Source: Flammeovirgaceae bacterium UBA5867
Lineage (GTDB): Bacteria > Bacteroidota > Bacteroidia > Cytophagales > Cyclobacteriaceae
Length of the DNA: 34,976 nucleotides
Direction of reading: 5' to 3'
NCBI GenBank assembly: GCA_002432545.1
Contig: DJFR01000191.1
Location: 1-34,976 of the forward strand
Part shown: positions 30,809 to 34,976 of the stretch, one piece after another
Position numbering within the stretch: position 1 is the stretch's first letter
Layout of the letters: each line of letters begins with the position of its first letter
Translations under genes and position numbers: made by a program
Notes under the pieces: generated by a model
Told to the model about the DNA's origin: nothing
Seen by the model: the letters and a program-made list of their open reading frames with translations, nothing else
Databases searched by the model: none

Positions 30809-32665
30809 TTATCTCCTCTGAAATTCCGGTGATCCCAGCAGAATACCTACTACCTGTGACAGCTTGTATGGATTGCTTTTCCTTTCATTCTCCATCGGTT
30901 GAACCGAAAGCATTTCATCGTGTAGGGAGTCCGTTGCAAGCGTTGGTTGTGCAGCTTTACCCGCGGCTTTGTTCACCTTCTGTTGCAGGTCCGGAGTATT
31001 CAAAAGTGGTGTTAATCGTTTAATGGTTTCATCTGGATTTCTTCCAGGCATCAGAAATTTACTATAGGCATTAAGCGCATCTTCTGCGCTTTCGGGTTCA
31101 TGATTGTTATTTAGTCCAAGAAGATTAAATTTTATACCGGGTATGCGTTCTTCGGCCAGCGCAAGTCCAAAGCTCATCCGGTTCAGCAGTGAACCTGTAT
31201 TGATCCAGTGTTGCCCTTTATCAGGAAAACCTGTTGGCGCCTGATAAAAATATACTTGCTGTCCCATGCGTGTGACCCAGTTATATACCAGGTATGGATT
31301 TCGCACATCAGCCTGCAATGCGCGTATACTGCTGATGGCAAGTTCAAACGGAGATTTGGTTTTAGCACGTATAGCCGATGCATCCCAGAACTCGGACGAA
31401 GTAGTCATCGTGATCAGTATCTTTTTTATATCGCCATTCGTATCATGAAAAGTCTTCGCCATTTTATCGATCAGACTTTTGGGAGGATTATCACTTACAA
31501 AACGCGTAGCTATTTTCGTGGAAATGAATTGCGCGGTAGAGGGATGTTTCGCCAGCATCTCCAGTAATTGTATACCTTCTTCATATCCGTTTCCTGCCGG
31601 GAAAGATATACCCAGCACTTTTTTCTCCCCGGTATCATGACGATTGGGTGTAAAAAGAAAATCACCATCGTGTATAAATCCACGGACCTTCAGTTTCTCT
31701 TCACCGGCATTGTCCAGTAATTTTTTATAACCATTGCCAAAGTTCTCGTTACCCATGGGATATATAGTCCAGCCGGTGAGCATGCGGGCCGCTTCCGTTA
31801 CATCATTTTGCGTATAGCCTCCGTCCACACCCAACGTATGCAGTTCCATTACTTCACGTGCATAATTTTCGTTGAGTCCTTTCATTCTTTTTTTGGACGA
31901 TGCACGTTTTGAAGTTGTACTGTCTGTTGCACCAACACTGCTGAAGTTATCGAGGTATAAAAGCATAGCCGGAGATTTGGCCGTAGCGATCAACAAGTCT
32001 TTAAATTTACCTTGCGCTCGCGGCCGAATTACATCACGTTCATAAGCCGGTATAAACTGACTGCATATACGTTTGGTAAAGGATACATTGAAGTGATTGA
32101 ACCAGAATTCGGTGAGCACTTCCTGTAATTGATTTTCGCTATACGCAGCCCGGAGTATTTTTTGATTGATGAATTGCCTGGTAAGCTCTCGTTCGGATTT
32201 GATGTTCTTCTCCTCGGCATACCGTTTCAATTGCTCACGATAGCCCGCCATATTTACTTTTGCGGAATCACGATCAATCACACCATCAGCAACGGCCATG
32301 CGAAGTATCTGCGCATTTTTATAATAAGTATTTACGACCTCCGTGTTACTCAGGGTTAGGGCATCGTAACTGCTTAGTATTTTATCCAGGTTATCATCAG
32401 AAAGATTGGCACTCAATTGTTTTTCGAACCACGTCTCCAGACCAGTAGCCATCACGTTGTCAACCATTCCCGGCGTGGAGCCATAGGTAAACCTGCTGAT
32501 CAGGTGCGCGGCTGCCTGCTCTTCGGTGAGACCAGCCTTTGCGTATGGAAACCGGTAGAGCGGAGTACGAACAGGCGATTGTGTCACGGAAGCCGAGAGC
32601 ACAACAGCATTGAGCAATACCACGATGGTTAGAAGTATAAACAGCCAATGATTTTTCGAAAACAT
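30809..32665 (-). CDS. DUF1800 family protein
   Basis: I start at the ATG at 32665 (MFSKNHWLFILLTIVVLLNAVVLSAS), which opens a signal peptide or membrane anchor; an ATG at 32701 would add 12 polar residues. The product is then 618 residues. DUF1800 hallmarks are present: AAHLISRFTYGSTPGMVDNV, LTEFWFNHFNVSF, NENYAREVMELHTLGVDGGYTQNDVTEAARMLTGWT (key parts NENYAREVMELHTLG and DVTEAARMLTGW), and RHDTGEKKVLG. The function of the family is unknown. It precedes its usual DUF1501 partner by 22 nt, forming a two-gene operon read leftwards. It is divergent from the propeller sensor at 32944. Confidence 0.88.
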   Translation of the reverse strand: MFSKNHWLFILLTIVVLLNAVVLSASVTQSPVRTPLYRFPYAKAGLTEEQAAAHLISRFTYGSTPGMVDNVMATGLETWFEKQLSANLSDDNLDKILSSYDALTLSNTEVVNTYYKNAQILRMAVADGVIDRDSAKVNMAGYREQLKRYAEEKNIKSERELTRQFINQKILRAAYSENQLQEVLTEFWFNHFNVSFTKRICSQFIPAYERDVIRPRAQGKFKDLLIATAKSPAMLLYLDNFSSVGATDSTTSKRASSKKRMKGLNENYAREVMELHTLGVDGGYTQNDVTEAARMLTGWTIYPMGNENFGNGYKKLLDNAGEEKLKVRGFIHDGDFLFTPNRHDTGEKKVLGISFPAGNGYEEGIQLLEMLAKHPSTAQFISTKIATRFVSDNPPKSLIDKMAKTFHDTNGDIKKILITMTTSSEFWDASAIRAKTKSPFELAISSIRALQADVRNPYLVYNWVTRMGQQVYFYQAPTGFPDKGQHWINTGSLLNRMSFGLALAEERIPGIKFNLLGLNNNHEPESAEDALNAYSKFLMPGRNPDETIKRLTPLLNTPDLQQKVNKAAGKAAQPTLATDSLHDEMLSVQPMENERKSNPYKLSQVVGILLGSPEFQRR

Positions 32666-32737
32666 AGTATAATATTCAGTTTCCAACCCGTTGGACTTCA
32701 TTTTCCCCCGAAGGTTTAATCAGTTCTAAAAAGAAAT

Positions 32738-32756
32738 AGCCGCTGTTGTAACAGCT
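32738..32756. promoter_or_regulatory. short dyad in the divergent intergenic region
   Basis: GCTGTT (32742-32747), GT, AACAGC (32750-32755) is a perfect 14-bp palindrome apart from the 2-nt centre. It lies 77 nt before the DUF1800 start and about 190 nt before the sensor gene, so it may be an operator for either. This is weak evidence. Confidence 0.3.
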
Positions 32757-32943
32757 AATTGTATCAGTCATATGTGAGATATAGGATATTGCTGATATGC
32801 AATTCCGTTTTTCCCTGATGTATGATGCATGCCAATTGCCGACCTTGAAAAAAAATAGCTCAGTAACGATGTATGCCTGTTCTTGCATTTTTCCGATGGC
32901 ATACGGATAATCTTTTCAAGACGGGCTACTCTTTCTGGCAAAC

Positions 32944-34976
32944 ATGTCCGATCATTTAAGTAAACGTATGGCGCTTCGTAGTATATCTTGTCAAGTTGCT
33001 GTCCTGATATTATTTCTGTCTTATAGCGCTACGGCACAGCGCGCCTTCAAATTCAAAACAATAAAACTGGAAGATAACCACATCCGCTGCATCCTTCAGG
33101 ATAAACGGGGATTTATGTGGTTTGGTACGTTTGACGGTTTAACCAAATACGATGGTAACAAACTCGTGATCTATAAAAATACCGTAGGTGATTCTACCAC
33201 CATTAACGGAAACTGGATAACCGATATGCTGGAAGATCATGCCGGATATATCTGGGTAGCCACCTATGATGGTTTGAGTCGATACGATCGCGTAACCGAT
33301 TCTTTTCAACAATTCAAAGCGGGTCGTAAGCCCTATAACATTCCGGGTAACAACGTTGAAGATATATACGAAGACCGTGCTGGAAATTTATGGATAGGCA
33401 CTGACCGCGGCTTATGCAAGATCGATAAAGACCGAAAAGATTTGACCCGGTATATACATCAAAAAAATAATCCGGGAAGTCTGGTGTCCAATGAGATACT
33501 CTCCATCCAGGAGGATACTCATGGGTATATATGGATCGGCACTGCGAAAGGTTTGGAAAGGCTGGAGGTCTCCACCGGTATATTTACACATTATCGACCC
33601 GATGTATCGGTAAAGGGATCATTGAATGCTGAATTTGTACGCGATCTTTTCCTGGACCGTGATGGCGATCTCTGGATTGCGACAAAAGGCGGTGGTATAA
33701 ACCTGTTCAACAGTAAGACCGGAACATTTGCTTCGTACCGTCACGATCCCGATAACAAATATAGCCTGAGTAACAACGAAGCCATGGTAATAAACCAGGA
33801 TGCAGAAGGACACATCTGGATCGGCACCGAAAATGGCGGCTTATGTATACTGGATAAACAATCCGGCAGGATTACTACGTACGGCAATAACAATAGCGAT
33901 GCCAGTGGTTTGATACAGAATTCCATTCACGTGGTATACCGCGATCGATCCAGGAACATGTGGGTGGGTACGGCCAGCGCAGGTATAAATTTTCTGGACT
34001 GGAATCAGAAGAAATTTATACACTATGCGCATGATGCCAGCGACCCCTATAGTTTAGGAGACAACGATGTGCGCGGTTTTGTGGAAGATAAAAACGGGAA
34101 CGTATGGATCGCTACGGATGGCGGTGGTATAAATGTTTTCGATCCGGCAAAACGAATATTTCAGCACTATATACACGAAGAGGGTAAGAATAGCATGAGT
34201 GGCAACTATGCTACCTGCATCGCATTGGACAAGGACCAAAATATATGGGCAGGTACATGGGCGGGCGGTCTTAATTACCTCGACAGGACACAGCAGTACT
34301 TTACACACTATAAAAATATACCCGGTGATTCCTCCAGTTTGTTGGTAAACGAAGTATTCGGTGTTATCAACGATCATGAAAATAACATGTGGGTATCGTT
34401 GTTTGCAGGCGGTGTTAATAAGATTGATTGTAAAGCCAATAAAGTGATCCGGTATTTTCACAGGGAAGGCGATGTAAACAGTTTGAGCAGCAACCGTGTA
34501 TTTCTCACGTTTCAGGATAGTAAAAATATAGTATGGATCGGTACCGAGTTAAGCGGTGTTGATTGTTATGACCCGGCAACAAATACCTTTACGCACTATG
34601 CTCACAACGAACACGACCCGTATAGCATCAGCAACAATACCATTCAGGATATATTTGAAGACAGTAAAGGAAACATTTGGATCTGTACCACGAGCGGTCT
34701 GAACCGGTTCGACCGGAACACCAAACGTTTTACGGCTTACCAGTTGAAAGATGGTTTGCCCAGCAGTGCAACGATGAGTATAGAAGAAGATGCTCGCGGC
34801 TATTTATGGATTGCAACCAACAAGGGATTGTGCCGGTTCGATCCCGTCAATATCAAGTTCAAAAACTATACGATCATGGATGGACTCCAGGGAAATTCAT
34901 TCGGGTTCAACAGTTCGATGAAGACCCGGAGTGGCCTGCTATATTTTGGAGGCAACAATGGTTTCAATGTGTTTCA
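32944..34976 (+). CDS. two-component-regulator-propeller sensor, N-terminal part (runs off the window)
   Basis: An open frame from the ATG at 32944 (alternatively 32968) runs to the window edge, 677 codons without a stop. It has a signal peptide ending SYSATAQ. Thirteen Reg_prop repeats follow, each with a core like GYIWVATYDGLSRYD: GFMWFGT, GYIWVAT, GNLWIGT, GYIWIGT, GDLWIAT, GHIWIGT, RNMWVGT, GNVWIAT, QNIWAGT, NNMWVSL, NIVWIGT, GNIWICT and GYLWIAT. A closing LLYFGGNNGFNVF counts as the fourteenth. That equals two seven-bladed propellers. In this family a Y_Y_Y domain, a membrane helix and a kinase or DNA-binding domain normally follow; these lie beyond the window. It probably senses a periplasmic ligand, often a glycan fragment. 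Confidence 0.88.
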   Translation, partial: MSDHLSKRMALRSISCQVAVLILFLSYSATAQRAFKFKTIKLEDNHIRCILQDKRGFMWFGTFDGLTKYDGNKLVIYKNTVGDSTTINGNWITDMLEDHAGYIWVATYDGLSRYDRVTDSFQQFKAGRKPYNIPGNNVEDIYEDRAGNLWIGTDRGLCKIDKDRKDLTRYIHQKNNPGSLVSNEILSIQEDTHGYIWIGTAKGLERLEVSTGIFTHYRPDVSVKGSLNAEFVRDLFLDRDGDLWIATKGGGINLFNSKTGTFASYRHDPDNKYSLSNNEAMVINQDAEGHIWIGTENGGLCILDKQSGRITTYGNNNSDASGLIQNSIHVVYRDRSRNMWVGTASAGINFLDWNQKKFIHYAHDASDPYSLGDNDVRGFVEDKNGNVWIATDGGGINVFDPAKRIFQHYIHEEGKNSMSGNYATCIALDKDQNIWAGTWAGGLNYLDRTQQYFTHYKNIPGDSSSLLVNEVFGVINDHENNMWVSLFAGGVNKIDCKANKVIRYFHREGDVNSLSSNRVFLTFQDSKNIVWIGTELSGVDCYDPATNTFTHYAHNEHDPYSISNNTIQDIFEDSKGNIWICTTSGLNRFDRNTKRFTAYQLKDGLPSSATMSIEEDARGYLWIATNKGLCRFDPVNIKFKNYTIMDGLQGNSFGFNSSMKTRSGLLYFGGNNGFNVF

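Overview
The window reads as chromosomal DNA of a Bacteroidota member, most likely a Cytophagales-like environmental bacterium. The grounds are a type IX secretion C-terminal sorting domain, Bacteroidota promoter words (TAnnTTTG) with few obvious Shine-Dalgarno sites, a HAEPLYID-type outer membrane protein beside a PepSY-like protein, a DUF1800/DUF1501 pair, and a two-component-regulator-propeller sensor. No species is claimed.

Layout. 1-49 is the 3' part of a tRNA-like gene. 475-1059 (-) is a small lipoprotein. 1463-6178 (+) is one tightly overlapping six-gene operon: RsbR, RsbS, RsbT, a fused ATPase-phosphatase (RsbX-like), a PAS histidine kinase carrying a degenerate RsbT-like N-terminus, and a single-domain response regulator. 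It is a stressosome whose visible output is a two-component relay rather than a sigma-B pathway. 6598-9495 (+) is a large secreted putative metalloprotease. 13014-9631 (-) encodes a response regulator, histidine kinase, outer membrane protein and PepSY-like protein.

13188-17146 (+) holds a propeller-like lipoprotein, a one-domain ModE-type regulator and a TonB-dependent receptor. A 24-bp ModE-box-like palindrome lies just before the receptor, suggesting molybdenum- or tungsten-responsive uptake. 17341-18975 (+) pairs a YCII/DGPF protein with an ECF42-like sigma factor. 19068-20324 (+) is an alditol-oxidase-like flavoenzyme. 20498-26789 (+) is a drug-efflux operon: TetR regulator, TolC-like channel, adaptor lipoprotein and RND pump, with a dyad directly at the regulator's start codon.

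29229-26961 (-) holds an AraC regulator, a sensor-only remnant of a second AraC regulator, and a GH43 glycosidase without a signal peptide. 32665-29521 (-) is the DUF1800/DUF1501 pair. From 32944 (+) a double-propeller sensor runs off the right edge.

The observations I rate highest are the stressosome wired to a kinase through a degenerate RsbT-like domain, the regulator-operator-receptor ModE unit, two families of short-period (7-bp and 8-bp) intergenic repeat arrays, and a strong preference for ATA isoleucine codons after codons ending in T, which makes TATA abundant across the window.
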